Below, piece by piece: positions 45,174 to 54,758 of a DNA stretch of 64,000 bases. A program made the position numbers and the translations under genes. Position 1 is the first letter of the stretch. The number at the start of each line of letters is the position of its first letter. The stretch comes from an uncultured Bacteroidales bacterium (GTDB lineage Bacteria; Bacteroidota; Bacteroidia; Bacteroidales; UBA932). Location: the NCBI GenBank assembly GCA_934695325.1, contig CAKUVD010000001.1, forward strand, positions 124,001 to 188,000, read 5' to 3'. The notes under the pieces were generated by a model. It was not told the origin of the DNA. It saw nothing but the letters and a program-made list of their open reading frames with translations, and did not search any database.

Positions 45174-46166
45174 ATGCAAATGAATCATCATCGATATGCG
45201 CCGATTCGTCTCAGAGCTGTCATTGGACTCTTGCTTGCTTTATGCTGCAGTTCCTGCTGCCAGATAAGATGCGGTAAAGAGAAAGTGCTTTTGGGATACA
45301 TTGACCCTCCGGAGGGATATGCAGGCACCGGAATCGTTGGAAAAGGATACGAGTATTCTCTTGAGACATTTGATGTTGAATATTATACCCAGTCCAATGG
45401 TCCGCAGACGTCACAGCGGGTGATGATGGCTTTTCCGAAGAATCGTCAGGCAAAAGTTCCGGCCGTGGTGGTTCCGTTCTATTTTCCGGAAGCTATGATC
45501 GGTATGGACCCGCGCACCGGAGAAAGGCTTTCACGATATGCCGGCATCGAGATAATGGCCAAACTGGCGGAAAGAGGGATTGCCTCGATAAGTGCCGAAA
45601 GTTATCACCTGACATATATGGAAAGTGATAAGGATCGAGATGATTTCACCAGATGGGAGGACGCCGGACAGGCGCTGCTTCGCGACCATCCACAATGGTC
45701 AGGAGTGGGAAAATTGGTACATGACACCCGTCTTCTCGTGGACATCCTACGAAGTGATGAACGTATAGATGGGGACAGGATTGGCATTGCAGGACATTCG
45801 CTGGGCGGTAAGATAGCTTTTTACACGGGTTGCCTCGATTCCAGGATAAAGGTGATTCTTGCGAGCGATTTCGGCTTCCTGTGGAATCAGACCAACTGGG
45901 AAAGATGCTGGTACTGGGGTGACAAATTGGATATCCTGAAAAAGAAGGGAATAGACAATGTCACTGTCCTGTCAATGAACGGAGGAAAACCTATCTATCT
46001 CATAGCAGGAGAGGCTGATGATGAGCGGAGTCACGATGCTATGGCAAGAGCACGCGGATATGAGAGGCACCCTGAACGGATAGGATTTTTCAACCACGCC
46101 ACGGGACATCGCCCTACAGCGGAGGCTCTCGAAAGAGGACTGGATTTTCTCGAGGCTCATCTCTGA
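45174..46166 (+). CDS. Exported alpha/beta-hydrolase lipoprotein (dienelactone-hydrolase-like)
   Basis: 330 residues from the ATG at 45174 (45180 is an equal alternative); the longer frame starts before the promoter. A signal with a cysteine-rich end (LALCCSSCC) suggests lipidation near residue 20. The hydrolase core has VVPFYFPE, nucleophile GHSLGGKIAFY, and acid/His region IAGEADDERS with FNHATGHRPT. No relative with known substrate is recognised; acyl or glycosyl ester cleavage is possible. It is monocistronic, flanked by the integrase stump and the glycine cleavage operon. Confidence 0.78.
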   Translation: MQMNHHRYAPIRLRAVIGLLLALCCSSCCQIRCGKEKVLLGYIDPPEGYAGTGIVGKGYEYSLETFDVEYYTQSNGPQTSQRVMMAFPKNRQAKVPAVVVPFYFPEAMIGMDPRTGERLSRYAGIEIMAKLAERGIASISAESYHLTYMESDKDRDDFTRWEDAGQALLRDHPQWSGVGKLVHDTRLLVDILRSDERIDGDRIGIAGHSLGGKIAFYTGCLDSRIKVILASDFGFLWNQTNWERCWYWGDKLDILKKKGIDNVTVLSMNGGKPIYLIAGEADDERSHDAMARARGYERHPERIGFFNHATGHRPTAEALERGLDFLEAHL

Positions 46167-46254
46167 ATCCCCAACACGCCAGCAAGCGGCGGCGCTCAAG
46201 CCGGAAAGTTGGATGAGAACCCTCTCAGGCAGATAAGCTCCGCCATATAAAGAC

Positions 46255-46288
46255 CGGCAGGCATAACCCAGTGAAAGTATGCCTGCCG
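46255..46288. terminator. Bidirectional hairpin terminator between the hydrolase and lpd
   Basis: Perfect 11-bp arms CGGCAGGCATA (46255-46265) and TATGCCTGCCG (46278-46288) lie between two convergent genes. T-rich sequence follows on the minus strand. Confidence 0.65.
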
Positions 46289-46369
46289 AATCAATTCAGA
46301 TCCGTCTCAGGGTTTCCCTGGGACCACTTATATCCGAATATCGCAATTATAGAACCACCTGACACCCTG

Positions 46370-47785
46370 CTACTGACAGGCCGCGGAATACAGTACTTCC
46401 GACAATGTCGGATGCGCGTGAATGGTCTTGCGGATGGTTTCGACGGAGGCTCCGCAATTCATCAAGGCGGCCACCTCGTGGATCAAATCAGAACTGTGGG
46501 CGCCGAACATATGGCAGCCAAGGATCCGGCCAGGCTCATAAGGCCCTCCTTCTCCTGCCGCCAAAATCTTGCAATAGCCATCAGACTCCCCCATCGCCAG
46601 AGCCTTGCCGTTAGCACGGAACACTGACTTGAAAACCTTCACCGGTATTCCTGCCGCCTTGCACTCCTCCTCTGTCATACCGACTGTCGCGGCTTCAGGA
46701 TCGGTAAACACAGCGGCCGGGACGATACCGAGGTCGATGCCGTCATCCACCTGCCCATCAACGCTGCGCCCCTCCATCTCCGCAATAATCGTATTCAATG
46801 CCCTCCTGCCTTCCGCCACGGCCATATGTGCCAACATCATACCGCCACGGACATCACCGACAGCGAACACAGGCGATACGCTTGTACGCATATTGCAGTC
46901 CGTGACAATGCCTTTCCCGCTGAAATCTATTCCTGCATCAGCAAGATTGAGCGACATCACATTAGGTCTGCGCCCGACGGCCATCAGCACCTTGTCCGCC
47001 TCGACGATATGCTCGGCTTCTTTCTTCAGATATTTGACCTTCAGTCCATTGGCATCAGATTCGATTCCCGTGACCTGAGCGGACGTCTCGATATTTATCC
47101 CCCGCTTGACCAGAGCCTGCTTCAGACGCTTCGCAAGGTCAGTGTCGAAACGAGGAAGTATGTCCTTGCAATATTCCAGCACCGTAACCTCGGATCCGAG
47201 GCTACGGAATATGGACGCGAACTCAAGCCCGATCACACCCGCACCTATGATGCAGAGTCTGCCAGGCACCTCCTCCAGAGAAAGAATCTCCCGCGAAGTC
47301 AGCACCCCTTCGGCATCCGCACCGGGCACAGGAAGCGAGGCTGACACCGAGCCTGTGGCAATGATGATATAATCAGACTTCAGGTCAATGCTTTCCTGAC
47401 CATCCGCCGGCTCTGAAAGCCAAACAGTGACAGTGTGCCCGTCCTTGAGTTCAGCCTTGCCATAGATAAGATGTATCAGCTTGTTCTTCAGCAGGAACTC
47501 CACACCGCCACGCAACTGAGAGACGACTTCCTCCTTCCGCTCCATAGCCTTTTTCATATCGAATGACGGATTGCCGTCCACGACTACGCCGAAGTCTCCG
47601 GCCCTGCGTGCATTCTCCAGGATTTCCGCATCCCTGCACAGGGACTTGGTCGGTATGCAGCCTTCGTTCAGGCACGTTCCTCCGACAGGGCCGTCTGAAA
47701 TCACATTGACCTCAACACCTCTTGCGGCAGCGGCCACGGCAGTCTCATAGCCACCGGGCCCAGCCCCTATTATAGTTATCGTCAT
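46370..47785 (-). CDS. lpd: Dihydrolipoyl dehydrogenase (L-protein)
   Basis: 471 residues from the ATG at 47785; an ATG 12 bp upstream lies inside gcvPB. The FAD Rossmann motif is MTITIIGAGPGGYETAVAAA; the redox disulfide is GGTCLNEGCIPTKS; the NAD-binding motif is CIIGAGVIGLEFA; the C-terminal dimer His-Glu pair is in HAHPTLSEV. It reoxidises dihydrolipoyl H-protein. Last gene of the glycine cleavage operon, 1 bp after gcvPB, so it is dedicated at least partly to that system. Confidence 0.95.
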   Translation of the reverse strand: MTITIIGAGPGGYETAVAAAARGVEVNVISDGPVGGTCLNEGCIPTKSLCRDAEILENARRAGDFGVVVDGNPSFDMKKAMERKEEVVSQLRGGVEFLLKNKLIHLIYGKAELKDGHTVTVWLSEPADGQESIDLKSDYIIIATGSVSASLPVPGADAEGVLTSREILSLEEVPGRLCIIGAGVIGLEFASIFRSLGSEVTVLEYCKDILPRFDTDLAKRLKQALVKRGINIETSAQVTGIESDANGLKVKYLKKEAEHIVEADKVLMAVGRRPNVMSLNLADAGIDFSGKGIVTDCNMRTSVSPVFAVGDVRGGMMLAHMAVAEGRRALNTIIAEMEGRSVDGQVDDGIDLGIVPAAVFTDPEAATVGMTEEECKAAGIPVKVFKSVFRANGKALAMGESDGYCKILAAGEGGPYEPGRILGCHMFGAHSSDLIHEVAALMNCGASVETIRKTIHAHPTLSEVLYSAACQ

Positions 47786-47786
47786 A

Positions 47787-49274
47787 TTATGATTCATTTG
47801 AGTCCCAGTATTTGAGAATCGGCTGACGTGCCGCCTTGGTCTCGTCCGGCCTACTTATAGGAGTATTGTGCGGAGCACCCTTGAGGACAGATGGGTCGGC
47901 TGCGGCTTCTGCGGCGATGGTCCGCATCACGTCTATGAAAGCATCTATAGTCTCTTTCGACTCCGTCTCGGTAGGCTCTATCATTATAGCCTGATGGAAA
48001 AGCAGAGGGAAATAGATTGTCGGAGCGTGGAAGCCGAAGTCCAGCAGACGTTTAGCTACATCCAGCGTGGTCGCTCCAGAATGCTCCACGCCAGGGACGG
48101 CCCCGTCATTGACAAGCCCGTCGAACACGAACTCGTGCTTGCAGATGGACGGTATAGGCAGTTTGTAGCAGTCCTTCAGACTCTCTTTTATGTAGTTTGC
48201 CGACAAGGTGGCAAGTCTTCCTGCCATACGGATATTCTGCTTTCCGAGCATAAGTATGTATGCATACGCACGCAAAATCACACCGAAATTGCCCATAAAT
48301 CCAGACACCTGGCCGGCAGACTGAGTATTCTCATCATTGCCGACTATGCGGAAACGACCATCGCCATCCTTCACTACGTGAGGCACAGGCAGATATGGCA
48401 GCAGATGCTTTGCCACTCCTACCGGACCGGAGCCTGGGCCTCCCCCACCGTGAGGTGTCGAGAATGTCTTATGCAAGTTAAGGTGCATAATGTCGAATCC
48501 CATATCTCCAGGACGGACGACACCGAGCAGCGGATTCATATTGGCTCCGTCGTAATACAGCAGACCTCCGCACCCGTGAACCAACGACGCTATCTCGCCT
48601 ATTTCCTTCTCAAACAGGCCAAGCGTGTTCGGATTGGTCATCATTATGCCGGCTATATCGTCTCCGAGGAGCGGCACAAGGTCGCTTACATCCACGAGAC
48701 CGTCAGCATTGGACTTGACTACCACCACTTCCAGGCCGCAGACTGCCGCACTGGCCGGGTTCGTCCCGTGTGCGCTGTCCGGCACTATCACCTTGGTGCG
48801 ACCGGTATCTCCGCGCAAGATATGGTACTGGCGCATTATCATAAGACCCGTCAGTTCGCCGTGTGCTCCGGCACAAGGATTGAAAGTGAATCCGGCCATT
48901 CCAGTGATGGCAGCCAGAGACCTCTCCATATTATAATAGACCTCCAAAGCACCCTGCACGGTAGATTCCGGCTGGAGCGGATGAAGGGCGAGGAAACCTG
49001 GCATCGACGCCACATCTTCATTGACCTTGGGATTATATTTCATCGTGCAGCTGCCCAGCGGGTAGAATCCGGTATCGACACCGAAGTTCATCTGGGAGAG
49101 GTTCGTGTAGTGACGGACGACATCCACCTCGCTGACCTCCGGAAGAGGCAGTTCCGCCTTGCGGGAAAGATTCTCAGGGACAGCCTCCAGTCGCCCGAAT
49201 TCATTGACAGGAAGTGAATAGCCGGTGCGCCCCGGTCTTGAAAGCTCGAAAATAAGTTTATCGTAGTATTTCAT
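47787..49274 (-). CDS. gcvPB: Glycine dehydrogenase (decarboxylating) subunit 2
   Basis: 495 residues. The PLP lysine is in NLHKTFSTPHGGGGPGSGP, with HYTNLSQMNFGVDTGFYPLGS and AHGELTGLMIM as other P-protein blocks. It decarboxylates glycine and passes the methylamine to lipoyl-GcvH, together with subunit 1. It starts 2 bp after gcvPA. A long antisense open frame (47868-49217) is a shadow of this gene. Confidence 0.96.
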   Translation of the reverse strand: MKYYDKLIFELSRPGRTGYSLPVNEFGRLEAVPENLSRKAELPLPEVSEVDVVRHYTNLSQMNFGVDTGFYPLGSCTMKYNPKVNEDVASMPGFLALHPLQPESTVQGALEVYYNMERSLAAITGMAGFTFNPCAGAHGELTGLMIMRQYHILRGDTGRTKVIVPDSAHGTNPASAAVCGLEVVVVKSNADGLVDVSDLVPLLGDDIAGIMMTNPNTLGLFEKEIGEIASLVHGCGGLLYYDGANMNPLLGVVRPGDMGFDIMHLNLHKTFSTPHGGGGPGSGPVGVAKHLLPYLPVPHVVKDGDGRFRIVGNDENTQSAGQVSGFMGNFGVILRAYAYILMLGKQNIRMAGRLATLSANYIKESLKDCYKLPIPSICKHEFVFDGLVNDGAVPGVEHSGATTLDVAKRLLDFGFHAPTIYFPLLFHQAIMIEPTETESKETIDAFIDVMRTIAAEAAADPSVLKGAPHNTPISRPDETKAARQPILKYWDSNES

Positions 49275-49276
49275 TG

Positions 49277-50602
49277 CTATGCCCTCCTTACCGTTTCTAC
49301 AAGTGAATCTATCTCAGACTTTGTACGCTTCTCCGTGACGCAGAAGCTAACATAGCCTTCATCCGTCCCGAGGGCTCCGAAGAAGCCGGCGTCCAGAAGC
49401 GCCTGCTGCAGCTTCTCTACAGGGACAAGCGGCTTCAGCACGAATTCCTTCAGGAACGGCTTGTGCATCACTTCCTCGAACTTGCCGGTCTCCATCAGGC
49501 GGTCATACAGATAGTGAGCGCCGGCAGAAGACAGTTCATTGACCTTACGCAGTCCTTCCGCACCCATAAGAGACATATATACAGTCACATACAGGGCCAT
49601 AAGGCTCTGATTGGAGCAGATGTTGCTCGTAGCCTTCTCTCTCCTTATATGCTGTTCGCGGGCCTGAAGAGTCAGCACGAAGCATCTCCGTCCCTGCGCA
49701 TCCTCAGTCTGTCCGACAATGCGCCCGGGCATCTTGCGGACATAGTCCTTGCGGCATGCCATGAAGCCCACATACGGGCCGCCATAGCTCAACGGAATGC
49801 CCAGAGACTGGCCGTCCCCCACTGCCACGTCGAAGCCCCATTCGCCAGGAGTCCTGACCACTGCCAATGCTGACGGGTCACAATACTCCACGGCGATTCC
49901 CTTCGCCTCGTGGACTGCCTCCGCAAATCCGGAAAGATCCTCGATGACGCCATATCTGTTTATCGCAGGGACAATGATGCCGGCGACATCACCTGATCCC
50001 AGTTCCTTCTTCAGTGACTCAAGCGATGTCTGCCCATCCTCGGCGGCGATACGTCCAAGCAGGACGCCGTGATAGCGGGCATAGGTTTCCACGACTTTCA
50101 GAACATTCGGAAGAAGCGTGTCGGAAAGGAGCACGCGGGTCTTCTTCCTGGTGCAGGCGATGGCCATCATCATAGCTTCCGCAGCCGCTGTAGGGCCATC
50201 GTACATAGAAGCGTTAGAGATATCCAGCCTTGTCAATGCGCATATCATACTCTGATACTCGAATATATAGCGCAAAGTGCCCTGAGAGATCTCAGCCTGG
50301 TAAGGCGTATATGCCGTAAGAAACTCTGAACGCGAGCAGATATAAGGAACCACCGCCGGAGTATAGTGGTCATACGCACCGCAACCGGCGAATACCTTAA
50401 GCTTCACATCCTTGCTGTCCAGATGTGTAAAAAAGTCACGCACCTGCTGCTCGGACAATGCGTCCGGAAGGTCATATTCACCCTTATAGATGAATTTTTC
50501 CGGAACATCGGCATAGAGGCCGTCCAGAGAGGAAACCCCTACGCGCTCCAGCATTGTCCTTATATCATCCTCTGTGTGAGGAAAATATGAAAATGTGGAC
50601 AT
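49277..50602 (-). CDS. gcvPA: Glycine dehydrogenase (decarboxylating) subunit 1
   Basis: 441 residues. FSYFPHTEDDIRTML, AGCGAYDHYTPAVVPYI, AEISQGTLRYIFEYQSMI and EKATSNICSNQSLMALY are P-protein N-terminal half motifs. It has no PLP lysine and forms the heterotetramer with GcvPB. Second to last structural gene before gcvPB, 27 bp after gcvH. Confidence 0.96.
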   Translation of the reverse strand: MSTFSYFPHTEDDIRTMLERVGVSSLDGLYADVPEKFIYKGEYDLPDALSEQQVRDFFTHLDSKDVKLKVFAGCGAYDHYTPAVVPYICSRSEFLTAYTPYQAEISQGTLRYIFEYQSMICALTRLDISNASMYDGPTAAAEAMMMAIACTRKKTRVLLSDTLLPNVLKVVETYARYHGVLLGRIAAEDGQTSLESLKKELGSGDVAGIIVPAINRYGVIEDLSGFAEAVHEAKGIAVEYCDPSALAVVRTPGEWGFDVAVGDGQSLGIPLSYGGPYVGFMACRKDYVRKMPGRIVGQTEDAQGRRCFVLTLQAREQHIRREKATSNICSNQSLMALYVTVYMSLMGAEGLRKVNELSSAGAHYLYDRLMETGKFEEVMHKPFLKEFVLKPLVPVEKLQQALLDAGFFGALGTDEGYVSFCVTEKRTKSEIDSLVETVRRA

Positions 50603-50629
50603 AGTTGTCAGTTTAGTGTATGTTCAAGA

Positions 50630-51010
50630 CTATTTGGCGATGGCGGCCTCATAGCCTTCAGCATCGAGAAGTCCGTCAAGTTCCGACTGATCGCTCATTC
50701 TCACCTTGATGATCCAGTTCTCATAAGGATCCTGGTTGATCAGCTCTGGTGCATCTTCAAGAGCCTCGTTCTTCTCCACTACTGTTCCGCTTACAGGAGA
50801 AATGAGGTCACTGGAGGCCTTCACGCTCTCAAGTGCTCCGAACTCCTCGTCCTTCACCACCTCGTCATCCTCGTCAGGCATATCCACATACGTGATGTCC
50901 CCCATCTCGCTCTGTGCGAAATCAGTAACGCCGATCACTGCGATATCGCCTTCTACTTTTACCCATTCGTGTGTCTCGCTATAGCGGAGACCGTCAATTA
51001 CTTTACTCAT
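50630..51010 (-). CDS. gcvH: Glycine cleavage system H protein
   Basis: 126 residues from the ATG at 51010 (the longer frame uses TTG). Lipoylation Lys lies in FGALESVKASSDLISPVSG. SETHEWVKVEGDIAVIGVTDFAQ is the H-protein start. It carries the lipoyl arm between P, T and L proteins. A lipoate ligase gene in the same operon can charge it. Confidence 0.97.
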   Translation of the reverse strand: MSKVIDGLRYSETHEWVKVEGDIAVIGVTDFAQSEMGDITYVDMPDEDDEVVKDEEFGALESVKASSDLISPVSGTVVEKNEALEDAPELINQDPYENWIIKVRMSDQSELDGLLDAEGYEAAIAK

Positions 51011-51054
51011 ATTCAATCTGTTTTTGTGTTATTTCTTAGGAGATGTCTTGAAGA

Positions 51055-52158
51055 CTACTTCTTATAATTAGTCTGATAGAAACGCTTCTTCACCACGATT
51101 CCCGGGAAGACCTTCTTACGTATCCTGATGAACAATTCCGTGCCCAGCTTGCTGTATTCTGTCTTTACCAGTGCGAAGCAGATGCTCTTGTCCAGGGATA
51201 TGGAATGATATCCTGTAGTCACCACACCTATCTGTGTGCCGTCAGCAGTCTCCACCGAATATGTCGCACGCGGTATCGCCTTGTCCTGCAGTTCGATACC
51301 GACAAGCTTGCGTTCCGTTCCGTGTTCCTTCTGCATTGACAGCGCATCTTTACCGATGAATTCCTCCTTGTCCATCTTGCAGAACATTCCCAGACCGGCC
51401 TCGACAGGGGTTATCGTATCCGACAGTTCGTCGCCGTACAGCGGAAGGCCGGCCTCGAAGCGCAGAGTGTCTCGACAGCCGAGCCCGCAAGGCGTCACAC
51501 CGGCGTCAAGAAGTCGTTTCCAGATTTCCCCTATCCCATCGTGCGAAGTGTAGAGCTCAAATCCGTCCTCGCCGGTATATCCAGTGCGGCTGACGACCAT
51601 CCGGCTTCCATTCCAACTGGACTCGCAATAAGTGTAGAAGGTCAATGCAGATGCGTCCCCGATCCCCAGGACTTCTGTCACGATCCGCTCGGATTCAGGT
51701 CCCTGCACGGCTATCTGTCCCCATTTGTCCGACTCGTTCACGACCTTGACATCATATCCATCGGTATTGGACAATATCCACTCATAGTCCTTGGCGATAT
51801 TCGCGGCGTTCACAACAAGCAGGAAATGTTTAGGCTCGAACTCTCTGTAAACAAGCAGGTCATCCACCACTCCCCCGTCAGGATGCAGCATCATCCCATA
51901 CAGGACCTTGCCAGGCTCATAGCCTCGTATATCATTTGTGAAGATGTGGTTCACGAATCTCTCTGCGTCAGGTCCGCTGACAAATATCTCGCCCATATGC
52001 GAGACATCGAACATCCCGACCCGATGACGCACGGCATTGTGCTCGTCCGTTATGGATGTGTATTGAATAGGCATGATGAAGCCGGCGAAAGGGCTCATCT
52101 TCGCCCCCAAAGCAACGTGACTATCATATAGGCACGTTTTCTTAAGATTTTCCTCCAT
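51055..52158 (-). CDS. gcvT: Aminomethyltransferase (T-protein)
   Basis: 367 residues. YDSHVALGAKMSPFAGFIMP, VGMFDVSHMGEIFVSG, GYTGEDGFELY and GLGCRDTLRFEAGLPLYG are classical GcvT blocks. It moves the methylene group to tetrahydrofolate and releases ammonia. No glycine riboswitch was seen in the 31-bp gap to lplA. Confidence 0.97.
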   Translation of the reverse strand: MEENLKKTCLYDSHVALGAKMSPFAGFIMPIQYTSITDEHNAVRHRVGMFDVSHMGEIFVSGPDAERFVNHIFTNDIRGYEPGKVLYGMMLHPDGGVVDDLLVYREFEPKHFLLVVNAANIAKDYEWILSNTDGYDVKVVNESDKWGQIAVQGPESERIVTEVLGIGDASALTFYTYCESSWNGSRMVVSRTGYTGEDGFELYTSHDGIGEIWKRLLDAGVTPCGLGCRDTLRFEAGLPLYGDELSDTITPVEAGLGMFCKMDKEEFIGKDALSMQKEHGTERKLVGIELQDKAIPRATYSVETADGTQIGVVTTGYHSISLDKSICFALVKTEYSKLGTELFIRIRKKVFPGIVVKKRFYQTNYKK

Positions 52159-52189
52159 ATTTCAGTGTTATTATGTTATATTCTGTGGT

Positions 52190-53209
52190 TTATATCAGTT
52201 TCATAAAGGCCTCCGTGGTCAATCCCGCGACATATGCTCCAAGGTCCGTGCCGCAGAGAGCTCCGGCCACGGCCCCATACTCAAGCGGTATTCCACTCAG
52301 TCTTTCAGTAAGGACACCGTCAAGGCCGTCGGAAATCGGGAAGAAATCACCCGACAGGTGGCATTTCGTTATGACTCCATCGTCAATGTCAAATTCCGCA
52401 TTGACCTCTCCGACGCCAGGAATCTTGCCGCCGCGGCAGACAGAATATGAATGGTTCCGCCCTTCGAGGAACGCAGGTTCAAGATACCCGGCCTCAATTT
52501 TCTCAATCTCAGTTATCTGGCTATCATTCAAGACAATGCTGTCTCCTTCCCCGCAGAATCGGCTGACAAGATATGATTTGAAACGGTCAATGTCCTCAAG
52601 ACCGCTCCCCGCCGCCTTATAATAAGGCCGCAAGTTCGTGACGTGCTGCCGTACAGATGCCACACCCTTGCTGGATACCTTGGCTTCGGAAGGGGTGATG
52701 GCCCGCTCCAGTTCGTCAAAGTCGGAGTCAAACAGCATCGTCCCGTGGACAATGCCCGAGTTCGGCTTGAGAAAGAACGCATTGCCTGAGACCTTGCGTC
52801 CATCCACCAGTATATCATTCCTCCCTGACTTCACCGCATTTACCCCTGTATCTCTCAGATAAGACGCCAGTTCATTCAGATAGCGGTCGAATGTAGCGGT
52901 GACATCCGTAGAATCCGTTATATATGAAAGCATTATGTTTCCGCCGTCTGAATATACACATCCACCGCCGCTCTTTCTTCGGTACAGCTGGATGCCCCTT
53001 GAGCGGCAATAGTCCATATTGACCTCGGCCTCCATAACCTGGTTCCTGCCGAATATGACCGTCGGCCTGACCTGCCACAGGAAGAAGGCATCCTTGACTC
53101 CACGTCCTTCAGTCAATGCAGCGAGATTGGCGGCGACATATTCTTCCATAGCCAGGTAGAACACCAGGCGACGCTCCTTTTCGGGGTCAGGCAAGAGAAT
53201 GTGTGTCAT
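52190..53209 (-). CDS. lplA: Lipoate-protein ligase A
   Basis: 339 residues from the ATG at 53209; the longer frame belongs to the upstream gene. FLWQVRPTVIFGRNQVMEAEVN, YRRKSGGGCVYSDGGNIMLSYI and VSGNAFFLKPNSGIVHGTMLF are LplA motifs, and the C-terminal accessory domain is present. It attaches lipoate (via lipoyl-AMP) to GcvH. Its ATG overlaps the FGE-like gene's stop by four bases (ATGA). Confidence 0.92.
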   Translation of the reverse strand: MTHILLPDPEKERRLVFYLAMEEYVAANLAALTEGRGVKDAFFLWQVRPTVIFGRNQVMEAEVNMDYCRSRGIQLYRRKSGGGCVYSDGGNIMLSYITDSTDVTATFDRYLNELASYLRDTGVNAVKSGRNDILVDGRKVSGNAFFLKPNSGIVHGTMLFDSDFDELERAITPSEAKVSSKGVASVRQHVTNLRPYYKAAGSGLEDIDRFKSYLVSRFCGEGDSIVLNDSQITEIEKIEAGYLEPAFLEGRNHSYSVCRGGKIPGVGEVNAEFDIDDGVITKCHLSGDFFPISDGLDGVLTERLSGIPLEYGAVAGALCGTDLGAYVAGLTTEAFMKLI

Positions 53210-54600
53210 AGCGCCAGGCGAAAACCGAATGTAGACTTGACTGAACAGGCAGGAAGCGCGGAACGGTTGGACACACGGCAGGCATCCCACTTGGAAGCCG
53301 CACTTCCACCGCGCATTATACGGAGTTCACCTCTCAGATTATAGTATGGATCCGTAACCTCCTCATCCGCATAGTCATACTTGCTGTCTTGACACCATTC
53401 CCAGGCATTGCCCGACATATCATAGATGCCCAGTTCATTCGGCCTGAAACTCCTCACAGACATCACCTGTGAAGCCGCATTCCCTATGTAAGCCGCCACC
53501 TGGCTGACATACATTCCGCCCGAGAACTGGTCTCCGGACGATTTAAGCCCGCCTTTCGCCGCATACTCCCACTCAGCTTCCGTAGGGAGACGGAACTTGC
53601 GGCCTGTCAATCTGTTGAGTCTGATTATGAACATCTGGCAGTCATACCACGATACGTTCACCACAGGCTTGTCCGGCTCATCTGCGCTGTTCTTATACGG
53701 TAGGCTTCCCATGACTGCATTCCAAAGGCCGGCGGTCACCTCCGTCTGCCCTATCTCGAACCCGCTCAGCGTCACCTCGTGCACAGGCTTTTCGTCATCA
53801 CCTGCCATCTTCCCCTGTTCAGGAGAGGCACCCATATAGAATGTACCTCCGGCGACACCTATCATCTTGAATGACACCCCTCCGACGCTTATGGTCTCGT
53901 CAGAATCCACAAGCTCACGTTCAGGGGTCTTGTCCACGATCATCGTCATCACATCCTGCGGAATGTCCGTCACTGTGTTCACCGCCAGCCTGAATCCAAG
54001 CCTCGGCTTTTTCACATATCGAAGCTCCCCCGACCTGGATTTCCGGTCTCTTACCACCCTCAGGTCAGTCTTCTCTGTGCACAACGGCTCCAATGCGAGA
54101 GAATCTCCGCCGAACTCCTCCGTAAACGAATCCGCACACCACTCCATAAGATCGGCATTGACATCAGCCAAACCCTCCGCCGCGGCATTCTCCCATTGAG
54201 CCTCGGTCGGGAGCGAGAACGGTATCCCGCTCATCTTGGTGAGCTTTCCCAGGAACTTGAGGCAGTCATCATACGACACCATATCAGCGATGGCCGAATT
54301 GCCGCTTGGAGTCCCCATTACAGCAGTCCAGAGCTCCTGGCTCACAGGCTGCTCGGATATCGAGTATCCATACAGCACGACTTGGTGCATCTTGGCCCCG
54401 GTGACCTTTGTCCCAGACGGAGTCCTGCCCATAGCGAACGTACCTCCCGGGACGCTGACCATTCTGAATGAGACGTTTCCGGCAACGACTGTCTCCGGAA
54501 CGTCAGTCCCAGCCGCAGTACGCACTGCGACATCTCCACCACAGGCCGTCAGCATCATCGCACAGGCCAATGCAGATAGTATTCCTATACTCTTTCTCAT
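53206..54600 (-). CDS. Lipoprotein with two formylglycine-generating-enzyme-like (SUMF1) domains
   Basis: 464 residues from the ATG at 54600, which opens a lipoprotein signal (ALACAMMLTACGG, Cys20). Two FGE-sulfatase folds are visible. The first (about 40-200: FRMVSVPGGTFAMG, LPTEAQWENAA) is short and diverged. The second (about 225-464: FKMIGVAGGTFYMGASPEQG, VNVSWYDCQMFI, LPTEAEWEYAAKGG, GNAWEWCQD, MRGGSAASKWDACRVSNRS) is near complete. The catalytic Cys pair of true formylglycine enzymes (C-Y-x4-C type) is not there, so it is probably structural or binds a ligand. It heads the glycine cleavage operon and overlaps lplA by four bases. Confidence 0.85.
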   Translation of the reverse strand: MRKSIGILSALACAMMLTACGGDVAVRTAAGTDVPETVVAGNVSFRMVSVPGGTFAMGRTPSGTKVTGAKMHQVVLYGYSISEQPVSQELWTAVMGTPSGNSAIADMVSYDDCLKFLGKLTKMSGIPFSLPTEAQWENAAAEGLADVNADLMEWCADSFTEEFGGDSLALEPLCTEKTDLRVVRDRKSRSGELRYVKKPRLGFRLAVNTVTDIPQDVMTMIVDKTPERELVDSDETISVGGVSFKMIGVAGGTFYMGASPEQGKMAGDDEKPVHEVTLSGFEIGQTEVTAGLWNAVMGSLPYKNSADEPDKPVVNVSWYDCQMFIIRLNRLTGRKFRLPTEAEWEYAAKGGLKSSGDQFSGGMYVSQVAAYIGNAASQVMSVRSFRPNELGIYDMSGNAWEWCQDSKYDYADEEVTDPYYNLRGELRIMRGGSAASKWDACRVSNRSALPACSVKSTFGFRLAL

Positions 54601-54696
54601 ATTCAAAAGGTTTCGTCTGTCCATCTGAAGGCAAATCCACCCGGACGCCCTAAGGCATAGCCGGATCCGCACGCCATCACTGGACAGCATCTTTTT

Positions 54697-54704
54697 CAAA
54701 TGTA
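54697..54704 (-). promoter_or_regulatory. -7 box of the FGE-lplA-gcv operon
   Basis: Minus strand TACATTTG, perfect TAnnTTTG, 96 bp before the chosen ATG. It implies one promoter for seven genes down to lpd. Confidence 0.55.
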
Positions 54705-54758
54705 AACAATATTCCTGAAATTATGTTTAAATTTATCACAAATTCAAACAGATTTCTG

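Noticed and set aside
47868..49217. 449-codon open frame on the plus strand
   Set aside because: It lies fully antisense to gcvPB, has no family motifs, and its length is due to codon usage in the real gene.
52159..52189. Glycine riboswitch before gcvT
   Set aside because: The gap is 31 bp inside an operon and has no tandem aptamer fold.
53206..54600. True formylglycine-generating (sulfatase-maturing) enzyme
   Set aside because: The fold is present, but the catalytic cysteine pair is not, and no sulfatase gene is in the window.
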